64,000 nt of DNA from a cyanobacterium endosymbiont of Epithemia clementina EcSB (lineage in GTDB: Bacteria; Cyanobacteriota; Cyanobacteriia; Cyanobacteriales; Microcystaceae), in assembly GCF_029919255.1 (NCBI RefSeq), contig NZ_CP123991.1:1961833-2025832 (forward strand). The letters run 5' to 3'. Positions 9,721 to 19,722 of this stretch are shown here, piece by piece (the first letter of the stretch is position 1; each line of letters opens with the position of its first letter). The translations under genes and the position numbers were made by a program. A model generated the notes under the pieces. It saw only the letters and a program-made list of their open reading frames with translations. It did not search any database and was not told the DNA's origin.

Positions 9721-10631
9721 ATAATTGGTAATAGCTAGTCCTTCTAAAAGTTTTATTTCATTAATAAAACTGAGCTATATATTTGATGCTATAGGGATCA
9801 ATTAAGTTAAAACGTTTAACTTAAAATAATCCAATTCAAACATAAAACTGACTAAAGTAGTATCTATGTAAGAATAATTGCTTTTCATAAACTTATTATT
9901 GATAATAAAATTTTGTCTTTATATTTTGAGCCTTACACTATAGATAAAATAGACACCCATGAGCATAAAATATCACAAAACTTTTAATTAACAATTAATT
10001 CAATTAACTACCCAATATTACTTTATTACTACTCCTACATAAGTAGATTTTTCTCTAAAATTTCTCTTCAAAGTTATCCAAAAAAAATAATTTTTAAAAA
10101 AATATCATTAGCGTAGGGATGATATTTTAAGTATTTAAATCTTAACGATTTAACTGTAGCATTATCTAGGATAGGGTTTGAATTTTTTGATAAAGGTAAT
10201 AGTTTTGTCCGCCGAATTTTAGGACTATTTCCTCATAAGTTATTTAGATGATTAGCACATCTCGGATTATAACAACCATGCCTTTCTACTGATAGGTACA
10301 TCAGAATAATTCTACCTTTTAACAATTCAATAAGTCGATCACTCATCAAAACATCCTGTATTAATCGCCTGGTGATGATGATCAATTGTCCATTAATATT
10401 TAATTTGAGTCATAACAATTTGGACCGAAAAATCGAGTAAATATCCCCAATCATGAGAACTCCATCGCTGTCTTGAGAGTATTTTTGGATTAAAGAGATT
10501 CTTAATCAGTAAATTTAGGGTAACTATGTCATATTTCAAAGAAAAAATCAGGCACACGACTAGAAGAGAGTAATTTTCTTTAGTATCTCGAACTCCAGAA
10601 ACGAGATAGACAGTCGGGTGCCCTTAACATA

Positions 10632-10799
10632 TTATTCGTCGTCGTCTTCGTCTTGGGGATAGACAAAGGTAGAACGTCCAGAAAGGACAGATTTGCCTAA
10701 AGATAAAGCTTTTTGGGCTTCTTTAGCTGCTTGTTTCTTCCAATGTGCTTTGCGTTGATCGCGCTTGAGATTAGAGGTTTTCTTTTTTGGGACTGCCAT
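10632..10799 (-). CDS. rpmF: 50S ribosomal protein L32
   Basis: A 55-residue basic protein of the large ribosomal subunit. It begins [19 protein letters not shown], the family signature of L32, continues with a lysine- and alanine-rich stretch ([18 protein letters not shown]) and ends in an acidic tail QDEDDDE. Bacterial L32 often has a CxxC zinc pair, but the cyanobacterial and plastid form lacks it, as here. ATG start, TAA stop, no damage. It stands alone on the minus strand with decayed sequence on both sides. Confidence 0.95.
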   Translation of the reverse strand: MAVPKKKTSNLKRDQRKAHWKKQAAKEAQKALSLGKSVLSGRSTFVYPQDEDDDE

Positions 10800-10936
10800 A
10801 GTTCGTGATTATTGAAAAATTAAACAACTTTTTTATTCTAATCGGTCTGGTCTAAATTTGTCTGGTCAACGGAAGTTGAGTGATGTAAGTTTTGGTGTTG
10901 AGTGAAGTTGTAGGGGTCTTAAGAAATTTTTGAGAA

Positions 10937-11760
10937 ATGGACGTGAGTATCGATCATTATCAGCATTGGCTACCGTTACAAGGTTGTAAAGCCAGTGCTG
11001 AAACTCTTTATCGCATTAATATCTTAATGCGGAGATCCCCGATGATCAACTAGTCTCATTAATAGATACTTCCCCTAAACTAGGACAGCATTTCGTCCAT
11101 GGTAACATAGAGAAACCTAATCAATAGTTAGAAAATTGACCGTCCCAACTCAAGCTTGATTGTTTTTTTTAGGGTTATGGAATTAGTTATCATGGAAAGG
11201 ATTATCTCATTTCCATCAACGGCTATCCTGAAAAAATCTTGGAGATGTAATCACTATTTGAACAATGAATTGCAACTTAAAACCCAACGACTACTGATTA
11301 TTGTTATATCGTATTTAAGCTAACGAAGATTGAGGACTTTAAAAAAGGGTGATCGCATTAGTAAAACAGAAAGGAGTTGCCTTGGTGATGGATTCCAAAG
11401 TCCGGGTTTGAAGACTTATGCCCTATTAGAAGCTCTGTATTACTATGGCAGCTGTCTCGCTTTAACTAATTTAGACATTTATTTTCAAGAATGTTTCTCC
11501 TCTATGGGAAATACCCACACCTTTTCTGGGCTCTCTAGAGAGACTTCTATTGTTGTTAGTTCCAGTTTAGCCGTCAACCGTTTATCTCTATTGCTTCAAC
11601 CATCGATCAACCCTACATCATTCACCGTAGCCTCGGAGTCAGTTAAAAGATCTGTAAAAAGAAAAGTGTGTCCGGCTTCACTTTATCCATCCTACCTACA
11701 TCCTCCTCTTCCTATGTTTTTTCTTCCACATTCTAATCCACCTAGAAAAAACTAAATCGG
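10937..11760 (+). pseudogene. unidentified decayed protein gene
   Basis: From an ATG at 10937 the frame reads MDVSIDHYQHWLPLQGCKAS and on through AETLYRINILMRR, then stops at TAG (11053). One base shift restores DDQLVSLIDTSPKLGQHFVH, which runs into more stops; later GYGISYHGKDYLISINGYPE appears in a third section. A 141-codon open stretch at 11330-11755 (ATT-side frame, TTG-type start) continues with protein-like sequence in its first 60 codons and then becomes composition-driven. I read this as one soluble-protein gene broken by several stops and frameshifts. I do not recognise the family. Confidence 0.4.
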
Positions 11761-11998
11761 AGATATAAACAATCGGTTTTCTTGACGTGATTAACGTTTT
11801 TTCTGCTATGATCTTCTAAATTTTAGAAAGTTTAACTTTCCTCTAACTCTATCTAGAAAAAGTTATTCAAGGACATAGTTTACCTTTAAAACCATTTCTG
11901 AAAATTGTCACATTCCAAATCATACTAGAATTTTAGTTGGCGTTAATCGAGTATTATAGTTTAATAAATCTATTGAACTTGCTCGTCAAATTAAGCCT

Positions 11999-12035
11999 AA
12001 TATTCTCGTTGATCGAGAAGATCAACGAGAATATT
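11999..12035. repeat. 16-bp perfect stem hairpin
   Basis: Arms 11999-12014 and 12020-12035 (AATATTCTCGTTGATC and its reverse complement) around the loop GAGAA. No T-tail and no intact gene next to it. Confidence 0.95.
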
Positions 12036-12479
12036 GCCCAATTACATAGTGGCAAAAGTCAACTCAGTAAGCTGTCAACAAGGGAAGGACTGTTAAATTG
12101 ATTCTAAACTTAGTGTGAAGATAAGGATCTCTAGATATATTTTATCCATGTGTTGATTGTTGTGCATGTTTCGGTACAAATTGTGTCAATAATTGTTCTT
12201 AAATCTAATATTTTTATGATCAATTCGTCCATTTATTCTCTAGTTCTGTTGGCTTAGTCTGAACTAAGATCATAATCATAGTTATAATAATTGATTGTGA
12301 TAGTAGAAACGTAAAAAACTAGCTATGAGTTTGCTAGAGAAATGAGGTATTTCAACACAAGTAATCAACTTTCTTAAAGAAGTAAAGTGGATGAAATTGT
12401 TTATACTCTTTTTTTCTTGCTAAACACTAGTTGAGTAGATAGACTGAAATAAGTGTAGAATAGAAAAGTAGTTTAAAAA

Positions 12480-12960
12480 GAGCAATCGCTAGATCTCAGC
12501 CTGTCTAAAAATTCAGCTGATAGAATTGAAAGAGCAAAACTATAAAAGTTGACTCGCAATCTAAAAATTACATCCAGAACTGAAATTAAAGTATAAATGT
12601 TATGCTTATATTCAAGAATATGAAAAGTTGAAGAAATTGCCGATTGGGTAGGACTATTACAAAATATAATGAGAGAAACAGTTTATAGGATAAATTCTTC
12701 TCTTTCTTGAAAAATTCAGGGATTATCCAGTAAGGGGAAAAAACTTGCAAGAAAGAAGATATGAAATATTTTTCAAGGGCTTTTAGAAAAAGATCAAATA
12801 ACTTTAGCTATTATAGCTATAATAGCTAAAGTTATTTTTGATAATGACTCCGCGCAGATAAGTAGTCTAGTTAAAGCAAAACTGAAAACAATTGGGATAA
12901 AAAGGATTATATCTATATTTTAGACAACTTATAGGTCAGAACTGAATCTAATAAAAGAGT
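12480..12960 (+). mobile_element. IS630-family transposase remnant (N-terminal half)
   Basis: Near 12620-12720 two frames together give a helix-turn-helix region (KVEEIADWVGLLQN, then RETVYRINSSL), then GLSSKGKKLARKK and GLLEKDQITLAII. Intact IS630 transposases of cyanobacteria read ...WKVKEIADWV...ETVYRW...GL..L..KGRKxKW...LLxxDQ, so order and spacing match. Stops and frameshifts break it. The C-terminal DDE domain is not recognisable. A perfect 42-bp palindrome has formed inside this copy at 12796-12837. Confidence 0.55.
12796..12837. repeat. perfect 42-bp palindrome
   Basis: Bases 12796-12816 and 12817-12837 are exact reverse complements with no loop (centre TATAG|CTATA; left arm begins AAATAACTTTAGC). 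It lies in a decayed IS630 gene. A perfect palindrome this long without a spacer is rare, because such sequences are usually lost or interrupted. Confidence 0.97.
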
Positions 12961-13343
12961 AGTAGTTTTGAATAAAAAGTCCATGAAATTTTCGGAAGGA
13001 TGTTTAAAATGACATCAATTTAAAAATTATAAATCTAACTTCAATTCCTTAAATTATAGAGGGATATAAGATTATATCGTTTATTTAAAACTACCGACTG
13101 ATATACTAACGAATGATGAAATTTACAATATCTTTTCTTATCTTTGCCGAAAAAATTCAGAAAAATTGCAAGTTATTAATGATTATTAAAACAGTTGAAT
13201 CTGTCCGGTTAAGCTAGATTCTGTTTGTGGATTTTAGGGATACAGGGCTAGTAAAAACAAGTAGAATGGAAGATTAATGAGACAGATAAAGGTTATCCTA
13301 AATAATCTTCCATTGATGCCTATCATTGTTCTTCGCATTTCAA

Positions 13344-14234
13344 CTAATTTCGTCGAATTTGAATACAACACCATTCTTGTCGTTTGTAAAGAGCAGTTAC
13401 AACCCAGCCATACTGTCCGAGAATATCAGCGATCACCTGAGACTGATCAAGTAAAATGCCACCGAGAATGCCCCAAGCGTTAGGTTTAGCTAAAGCCGTC
13501 AGTTGAGGAATAAGCTCAACAATAACTTCGGCTAGGATATTGCATAAAATACCGTCTACGCCTTCGGGAACTAAGTTTAAAATTTCTTGAACACTACCTT
13601 GGTTAATCACTAAAATAGACGGATGAATTTGATTGAGATGGCGGTTATTACGGGCAGCATTTATTGCCAAGGGGTCGATATCCACAGCATAAAGTTTAGC
13701 TGCTCCTAGCAAAATCGCCCCAATTGAGAGAATACCAGATCCAGAGCCAATATCAGCAATAATGGTTTCCCTGCTTGAGTCTGACAAACGCATTTCTAAA
13801 GATTCTAGACATAATTGCGTGGTGGCATGGGTTCCTGTGCCAAAAGCTGCTCCTGGATCAAGGCGCAGAATGAAGCGATCACTTTCTTGGGGTGGGGTCA
13901 ACCAAGCCGGATAAATCAGAAAGTGATCACCTACCTTTGTCGGTTGCCAATATTCCTTCCAGCTACTAGCCCAGTCTTCTTCATCAATCAACTTCCAACT
14001 GGTTAATGGTGGAGGAAATCCTGAAAGCAAAGCATCCTGTTGTAGCAATAGGGATATAGCGGCTAAATCAGGGGAAACTTCCGGTATTTTAGGAATATAA
14101 GCGTAAATTAAATAAGATTTTTCCCTAATCTCCCTAGCAGTGCCCGAACAGCCAAATTGATCCAACCTCCAAAAAATAGACTCCTCTAAATGGGGGTGAC
14201 AAAGGATGCTAATTTCCCACCAGCTCATTGACAT
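13344..14234 (-). CDS. prmA: ribosomal protein L11 methyltransferase
   Basis: PrmA trimethylates ribosomal protein L11 with S-adenosylmethionine. The N-terminal third (MSMSWWEIS...) is the substrate-recognition domain; the methyltransferase fold follows with DIGSGSG (161-167) as the cofactor-binding loop and a late CNILAEV motif that matches the family N-[IL]-L-A catalytic region. 296 residues is normal. The start could be M1 or M3. It follows serA on the same strand with a 112-bp gap, so the two may be co-transcribed, a pairing seen in other cyanobacteria as far as I recall. No lesions. Confidence 0.95.
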   Translation of the reverse strand: MSMSWWEISILCHPHLEESIFWRLDQFGCSGTAREIREKSYLIYAYIPKIPEVSPDLAAISLLLQQDALLSGFPPPLTSWKLIDEEDWASSWKEYWQPTKVGDHFLIYPAWLTPPQESDRFILRLDPGAAFGTGTHATTQLCLESLEMRLSDSSRETIIADIGSGSGILSIGAILLGAAKLYAVDIDPLAINAARNNRHLNQIHPSILVINQGSVQEILNLVPEGVDGILCNILAEVIVELIPQLTALAKPNAWGILGGILLDQSQVIADILGQYGWVVTALYKRQEWCCIQIRRN

Positions 14235-14346
14235 TAAAGATTTAAGTTAGTGACCGAAAAATAGTAAATTATCGATATGACTATATCTTAAGTGTTACTA
14301 GAGGATTTTGGATCAAAACGGAAATCTTCTATGGAGAGTGTCGACA

Positions 14347-15924
14347 CTATAATTTAACTGTGTATGCATCTCGAATGCCGGCTACTTTAGTAATTTCTGT
14401 CAGTAGTCCATCAGGAAGGGGATCATCAAGACTCAAAGCCATTACCGCATCCCCGCGAACGATTTTTCGTCCTACTTGCATACTGGCAATATTCACATTA
14501 AAACTACCAAGCAGAGAACCAATTTTACCGATAATCCCTGGCATATCGCGGTGTACAGTGAATAACATATAGTTACTGGGGGGAACGTTAATTGGGAACC
14601 CATCCACATCGGTAATGCGAATTTCTCCGTCACTGAGTAATGCCCCTGTTACGGAATGTTCTCCCATCGATCCTTGGGCTGCTAGATGGAGAGAATCAGA
14701 ATAGTCCCGAATTGTTGCATCACGGGTTTCAATAATTCTGATTCCTCGTTCTTTTGCTTCGATAGCCGCATTAACATAATTAACCCGTTCGCGTAGAGCT
14801 CTGGATAGCAACCCTTTTATAGAAGCAACGACGAGGGGCTGACTTTTATTAGTTGCCAATTCTCCTTGAAGCCTTACCGTTAACCGTTCAATGCGTCCTC
14901 CTGCCAATTGTCCGACTAAATTTCCCAAGGTTTCGGCCAGTTGTAAGTAGGGGCGCAATTTTTCCATGACATCAGGAGTAAGTCCAGGGATATTAACGGC
15001 TGAACGGGCAGGTAGTCCCAACAACACATCTCGAATTTGCTCAGCCACATCAATGGCTACATTCACCTGTGCTTCGGCGGTAGAAGCTCCTAAATGAGGA
15101 GTCAAAATCACATTATCCAACTCTCGTAGTTTAGATTCTCCGAGGGGTTCTTCTTCAAAGACGTCTAGGGCAGCTCCGGCAATTTTTTTATTGGCAATCG
15201 CCTCAGCCAAGGCAGGCTCATCAATAATTCCCCCGCGGGCACAATTAATCAAGCGAGCCGTGGATTTCATTTTATTTAATGCTTCTGTGGAGATTAGATG
15301 GGCAGTTTCTGGAGTTTTAGGGATATGGAGAGTAATATAATCGGATTCAGCAAAAAGTAAATCTAGATCTACCAGAGTACAACCCAATTGATCAGCACGT
15401 TCTTTAGAAATAAAAGGATCAAATGCCAATAATTTCATGCCCATGGATTTCGCTACATTAACCACATGGGAACCAATTTTTCCTAACCCTATAACCCCTA
15501 AGGTTTTTTTGTAAACTTCAGCCCCAATAAACTTTTTTCGATCCCATTTCTTAGCTTTAACCGACCGATTCGCTTCGGGAATGTGTCGAGATAGGGATAA
15601 CATCATGGCTAAGGCGTGTTCAGCGGCCGCGATAGTATTCCCTTCTGGGGAGTTAACCACCACAATGCCTTGACGAGTAGCTGCCTTAACATCGATATTA
15701 TCAACGCCAACCCCGGCGCGTCCGATGATTTTGAGTTGTGTTCCTGCTTCAATAATGGCTTGGGTGACTTGGGTTCCTGAACGAAGCATTAAGGCATTAT
15801 ATTCGGGAATAATTCTGACCAATTCTTCTGGAGGAAGTCCGGTTTTGATATCTACTTGCGCCACTTGAGACAAGATATCGATTCCAGCCTTGTCAATGGT
15901 ATCGGATACAAGAACTTTTGCCAT
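14347..15924 (-). CDS. serA: D-3-phosphoglycerate dehydrogenase
   Basis: SerA oxidises 3-phosphoglycerate to 3-phosphohydroxypyruvate, the first step of serine synthesis. It is the long type (525 residues): substrate and NAD-binding domains with GLGKIG (146-151), R230 in CARGGIID and H277 in LTPHLGAST as active-site residues, then an intervening domain about 315-445, and a C-terminal ACT domain (about 453-525, YMLFTVHRDMPGIIGKIGSL), which normally gives regulation by serine. Start ATG, full length, no damage. Upstream is a 920-bp spacer; downstream is prmA. Confidence 0.97.
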   Translation of the reverse strand: MAKVLVSDTIDKAGIDILSQVAQVDIKTGLPPEELVRIIPEYNALMLRSGTQVTQAIIEAGTQLKIIGRAGVGVDNIDVKAATRQGIVVVNSPEGNTIAAAEHALAMMLSLSRHIPEANRSVKAKKWDRKKFIGAEVYKKTLGVIGLGKIGSHVVNVAKSMGMKLLAFDPFISKERADQLGCTLVDLDLLFAESDYITLHIPKTPETAHLISTEALNKMKSTARLINCARGGIIDEPALAEAIANKKIAGAALDVFEEEPLGESKLRELDNVILTPHLGASTAEAQVNVAIDVAEQIRDVLLGLPARSAVNIPGLTPDVMEKLRPYLQLAETLGNLVGQLAGGRIERLTVRLQGELATNKSQPLVVASIKGLLSRALRERVNYVNAAIEAKERGIRIIETRDATIRDYSDSLHLAAQGSMGEHSVTGALLSDGEIRITDVDGFPINVPPSNYMLFTVHRDMPGIIGKIGSLLGSFNVNIASMQVGRKIVRGDAVMALSLDDPLPDGLLTEITKVAGIRDAYTVKL

Positions 15925-16847
15925 GGTTACTCTATACTAGATCGCAGTTATTGGTGATGCTTGTTTAGTCTTTTGTTGAAGTAGCTTATCGCTACCATGA
16001 CCTCGACTCTAAAACCTTTTGAGGACAAGGTTTCACGAATTAAGGTTCATTTTGTGAAAATTCAGTTACCTTAAGGTGACTTCCTTCCCTAACTTTATTT
16101 TCATTATTTCACCTCATTTACCATACCTCATTAACTGATTTACTCACTTAATCTTTAATACAAAATTCACCGAATAACACACGCAACGCAAAGTTCCCAT
16201 CTTGATAAATTTAGAGATGTAGCGCAACTTGACTAATTTATTCGCTATCTTGAGCAACTTATGCTGTGTCCTTCAATGGTTACCGGTCGACTGCGATTTC
16301 TTTGAGGCTCTATGTTTTTATTTGTCTTCTAGTTGATTTTATGCTAGTTACAAGGTAATTTACTTCATTACATCCAAAAATTCTATTCATACATCTCTTC
16401 AGTCACTTTAAATACTAAATTTTTAACCTGCTCTGAGGAAACTTCAAGTTATTGCTTTTAACGCTGAGTTCTTAATGCTTAATTATTGATTCTTCAAATC
16501 GTTGTTTAGTCTTCAAATTAAGTTTGATATCTTTTTCAAATTTTCTACTTCTTTATCTCTTGTATTTATTTCTTGATTTATTTCTAAAAGTTTTTAGAAC
16601 TTTTTTATAACATTTAATAGTGTTATTTATGTTTGTCAAATTATCCTAAAGTTTTTTGTTTTTTGTAAAAAAGACTCTTCTGTCCTATCTTTAAAAAGTG
16701 ACAAATCTAAGCTAAGTTATAAACATCATGAAACCATAAGGTAGACACTAGAAATAAACAGTAGAAAATAAAGGAGATTGCAGAATTAAGAGATAGCTAT
16801 CGAACGAGTATTTACATTCTCTATATCCATTTTGTACGTATACGTTT
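15925..16847. other. gene-free spacer upstream of serA
   Basis: About 920 bp with no frame I can support on either strand. It must carry the serA promoter at its left end; I cannot place it with confidence. The sequence is T-rich on the plus strand and has no long repeat or strong hairpin that I could see. Confidence 0.5.
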
Positions 16848-17975
16848 TTATAAGTCTTCGTCTCTTTGAGCAATTTCTGCTAAGCTTTGCTGATTATATA
16901 ATCCCTGTAAAGTCTGGTGTTTGTCTCGACGGGAACGAAGGCGATATTTTTTACTTTCTAACTTAGGTTCGTAATATTCCTGTCCCGAAGTTTTAATTTT
17001 TAACTTCAAATTCGATTCTTGCTCTCCTATTTTTTTCCTAGTTTCTTTTCTGTTAATGGTTTCTTCCAGAAAGGTTGAATAATGTTCGTATCGTTCCCAA
17101 TCATCATTAATGATGCAATCAGGTTCTCCCCGATGCAAACAGTCGTTAAATTGACAATGGCCCGTCTTAAGTTGTCGCTTTGCTTCAGGAAAATATAAAA
17201 CTAATTCCTGAGGACCACAGTCAAGATCAGGTTGATTAAAGCCAGGCGTATCTGCTAAAAATCCTCCCCCTGGAAGTTCAAATAATTCGACATGACGGGT
17301 GGTATGACGACCTTTTTGGAGTTTTCCTGAAACTTTGGCTACCCTTTGGTAAACTTCTGGAACTAAAGTGTTAATTAAACTAGATTTACCGACCCCTGAA
17401 GGTCCTGCTAGGATAGTTATTTTGCCTTGTAGACGAGTGTTTAAGTCCTCTAAACCCTGATGATTTATCACACTAACAAAAGAAGGGTCATAGCCCCATT
17501 GTTCAATACGTTTTTGCCATTTTTTCCGTTGATCTTCAACGATTAAATCTAACTTGTTTAAACACAAACATAAGGATAAAGATGTTGACTCGGCTTTCAC
17601 TAAAAACCGACTTAATTGCCAGGGATCGAGGGGAGGATTTTCTAAAGAAAACACTACGAGTATTTGGTCAGCATTGGCTACAGGTGGTCTGGAGAGTTCT
17701 GTTTTACGAGGAAGAACTTGAGCGATCACTCCCTGTCCATCTTGATAGTCAGGTTCTTCGATGACCACACGATCGCCTACCATCACCTTTTGACCAATTT
17801 TCTTTAAACGAGTGCGTCGAGTACATAATAAGGAGAAAGATGGTTCATAATTAACTGCTTCAGAAGGTTGATCCAAGCGAACCTGATAGAAATTTGCTTG
17901 CACGGCAATTATTGTCCCCAAAGGTCGAGACAGGGTCGAATGGGGAGTAACATCACAATAGATAAAATCACTCAC
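16848..17975 (-). CDS. rsgA: ribosome small-subunit-dependent GTPase A
   Basis: RsgA is a circularly permuted GTPase that checks late maturation of the 30S subunit. The order of motifs shows the permutation: an OB-fold N-terminus (about 15-90), NKLD (140-143, G4) before GPSGVGKSS (191-199, G1) and DTPG (242-245, G3). The zinc site follows with C274, C279, H281 and C287. At 375 residues it is slightly long, with a charged C-terminal tail after about 310 rich in Lys and Glu. It is 30 bp downstream of the tusA-like gene and likely shares its transcript with dnaJ. No lesions. Confidence 0.95.
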   Translation of the reverse strand: MSDFIYCDVTPHSTLSRPLGTIIAVQANFYQVRLDQPSEAVNYEPSFSLLCTRRTRLKKIGQKVMVGDRVVIEEPDYQDGQGVIAQVLPRKTELSRPPVANADQILVVFSLENPPLDPWQLSRFLVKAESTSLSLCLCLNKLDLIVEDQRKKWQKRIEQWGYDPSFVSVINHQGLEDLNTRLQGKITILAGPSGVGKSSLINTLVPEVYQRVAKVSGKLQKGRHTTRHVELFELPGGGFLADTPGFNQPDLDCGPQELVLYFPEAKRQLKTGHCQFNDCLHRGEPDCIINDDWERYEHYSTFLEETINRKETRKKIGEQESNLKLKIKTSGQEYYEPKLESKKYRLRSRRDKHQTLQGLYNQQSLAEIAQRDEDL

Positions 17976-18005
17976 AAAATAATAGACTATAGATAATGAC
18001 TCACT

Positions 18006-18245
18006 CTAGAGACGATAGACTTTCAAGGAAAAAAAGTCCTGACGAGCTTCAATAGTTTTAACATGATAGCCCTCTATGGTCAGACTATCAGGGACTTGTT
18101 CAATGGGTTCCCCTGGATCAAGCCATACTTCTAGTAATAAACCAGGGGACATCTGTTGTAATTTTAGTTTAGTGCGAACAAAGTTGATGGGACATGGAGT
18201 TCCTCGTAAATCTAGTAAAGGAATCTCGGTAGTTGTTTGATTCAT
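18006..18245 (-). CDS. TusA/SirA-family sulfur-carrier protein
   Basis: A 79-residue protein with the family core: LDLRGTPCPINFVRTKLKL, where C18 is the persulfide-carrying cysteine. Members pass sulfur from cysteine desulfurase in tRNA thiolation or other sulfur transfer; the exact acceptor cannot be read from the sequence. The usual CPxP has Asn in the last position (CPIN), which is how I remember the cyanobacterial form. It sits between dnaJ (101 bp upstream) and rsgA (30 bp downstream), a conserved cyanobacterial order. I leave the symbol blank because tusA proper is defined by its enterobacterial relay partners. Confidence 0.88.
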   Translation of the reverse strand: MNQTTTEIPLLDLRGTPCPINFVRTKLKLQQMSPGLLLEVWLDPGEPIEQVPDSLTIEGYHVKTIEARQDFFSLKVYRL

Positions 18246-18346
18246 TTTTAGAATACCCTCGTTGGCCGTTCACTCGTCTCTAATTGATTTAAAAAAATTA
18301 TGACTCCTAATTCCCAACTCTTAACACCGAACCCAGGTTAATGAGT

Positions 18347-19474
18347 TTATTTATGAAATAAACTACCTAAAAAGCCTTCTAAACCACCCTTACCATGATT
18401 TTTACCTTTAATGTGTGCTAGTTGCTCGAGAAGTTCTCGTTCTTCGGTATTGATGCGAGTAGGAATTGAGATTTTTACAGTAATCAGATGATCCCCTCGA
18501 ATGGAAGAGTTACCTAATTTAGGAACCCCTCGATCTTCAAGCATTAGTTCTGTGTTAGGTTGAATCCCGGCAGGAATTTTCAATTCCTGAAGACCGTCAA
18601 CGGTATTTATCTTGAGGGTACAACCTAGAATCGCTTGTAGATAACTGATAGTAATTTCTGAGTGGATATTCATTCCTTCACGGGTGAACTCCTTGTCAGC
18701 TTCTACAAATAGGTAGACATAGAGATCACCTGGGGTTCCTCCTCGCATTCCTGCATCCCCTTCTTTGGACACCCGTAGACGGGTTCCATTATCAACACCA
18801 GCAGGGATTGTAATTTTGAGTTTTTTTGTTTCTTGTTTGCGGCCACTGCCCCCGCAAGCTTCACATTTTTCTTCAATAACTTCTCCGGACCCGTTACAAG
18901 TCGGACAGGCGGAGACTTGAGCAAAACTTCCAAAGGGGGTACGGGTTGCCCGTCGGACCTGCCCCTCTCCGTCACAAGTGGAACAGGTGCTAGATCCAGT
19001 TCCTGGTTTAGCTCCACTACCATTACAAACTTGACAGTTTTCTAGATGGGGAATGCGGATTTCTTTTTCGCCGCCAAATACTGCCTCACTAAAACCGAGT
19101 TTTAAATCAAGTCGGAGATCATCTCCTCTGCTAGGACCACGACCACGACGAGTTGTTCCGGTTCCTACTCCACCACCAAAACCACTAAAGATAGTTTCAA
19201 AAATATCAGCGAAGCCCCCCATATCACCATAGTCAAATCCGGCGGCTCCAGCACCACTAACTCCGGCTTCCCCAAATTGGTCGTATCTGGCACGGGTATC
19301 CTGTTCTGATAGGACTTCGTAAGCGCGGTTAATCTCTTTGAAACGTTCTTCTGCCACCGATTCTTTATTGATGTCGGGATGGTATTGGCGCGCTAGACGG
19401 CGATAGGCACGTTTAATTTCTTCTTTCTTGGCATTACGGGGGACACCAAGGATTTCGTAGTAGTCACCTGACAT
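18347..19474 (-). CDS. dnaJ: molecular chaperone DnaJ (type I Hsp40)
   Basis: A complete type I DnaJ of 375 residues. J domain at 1-70 with HPD at 32-34; a Gly-rich and Phe-rich linker about 75-115; four zinc-finger repeats ([32 protein letters not shown]) about 145-210; then the two C-terminal substrate-binding barrels. It stimulates ATP hydrolysis by DnaK and hands it unfolded clients. In free-living cyanobacteria this gene normally follows grpE and dnaK2; here a 7TM-HD phosphohydrolase lies upstream instead, 248 bp away on the same strand. Followed by the tusA-like gene and rsgA. Confidence 0.95.
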   Translation of the reverse strand: MSGDYYEILGVPRNAKKEEIKRAYRRLARQYHPDINKESVAEERFKEINRAYEVLSEQDTRARYDQFGEAGVSGAGAAGFDYGDMGGFADIFETIFSGFGGGVGTGTTRRGRGPSRGDDLRLDLKLGFSEAVFGGEKEIRIPHLENCQVCNGSGAKPGTGSSTCSTCDGEGQVRRATRTPFGSFAQVSACPTCNGSGEVIEEKCEACGGSGRKQETKKLKITIPAGVDNGTRLRVSKEGDAGMRGGTPGDLYVYLFVEADKEFTREGMNIHSEITISYLQAILGCTLKINTVDGLQELKIPAGIQPNTELMLEDRGVPKLGNSSIRGDHLITVKISIPTRINTEERELLEQLAHIKGKNHGKGGLEGFLGSLFHK

Positions 19475-19722
19475 AGGGCATTGATCGCAATTATTGGGCT
19501 ATTGGGTTTAGAGATAGGCTCGATTTTTACTTTAGCAAACTATCGCCAAGAAAACATCATCAGGTTTTGGTCTTCAGGTTTTAAGGGTCTGTAGGTTGAA
19601 GATTAAGAGTTTTGTTTTTCGACTCCTTACATACATTTTAATGTTTTGTTAAGGAAAATTTTAAATAATTGACTTGTTATAAAATCAAAAGAATATAGAG
19701 TAAGCCAAAAACTCCTATCAGT

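Larger units (their letters stand above)
8286..10631. other. gene-free convergent spacer holding a decayed ISL3 element
   Basis: Between dacB (+) and rpmF (-). The main content is an ISL3-type transposase fossil (about 8440-9720, minus) with a perfect 20-bp stem hairpin inside it at 9357-9400. From 9720 to 10630 I see only AT-rich sequence with stops in all frames. A weak TATCTCG/CGAGATA hairpin near 10585-10610 lies just downstream of rpmF. Confidence 0.6.
10800..13343. other. gene-free region with an unidentified pseudogene, IS630 debris and palindromes
   Basis: No intact gene can be supported. It contains a broken reading frame (10937-11760), a 16-bp stem hairpin (11999-12035), an IS630-type transposase fossil (about 12480-12960) and a perfect 42-bp palindrome (12796-12837). 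Between 12960 and 13340 short stretches look faintly coding on the plus strand and may be the rest of the IS630 gene. Confidence 0.55.

Noticed and set aside
11330-11755. 141-codon open frame as an intact gene
   Set aside because: It lacks a ribosome binding site, begins inside a run of broken protein-like pieces, and its second half is Ser/Pro-rich sequence of the kind expected by chance. I treat it as part of a pseudogene.
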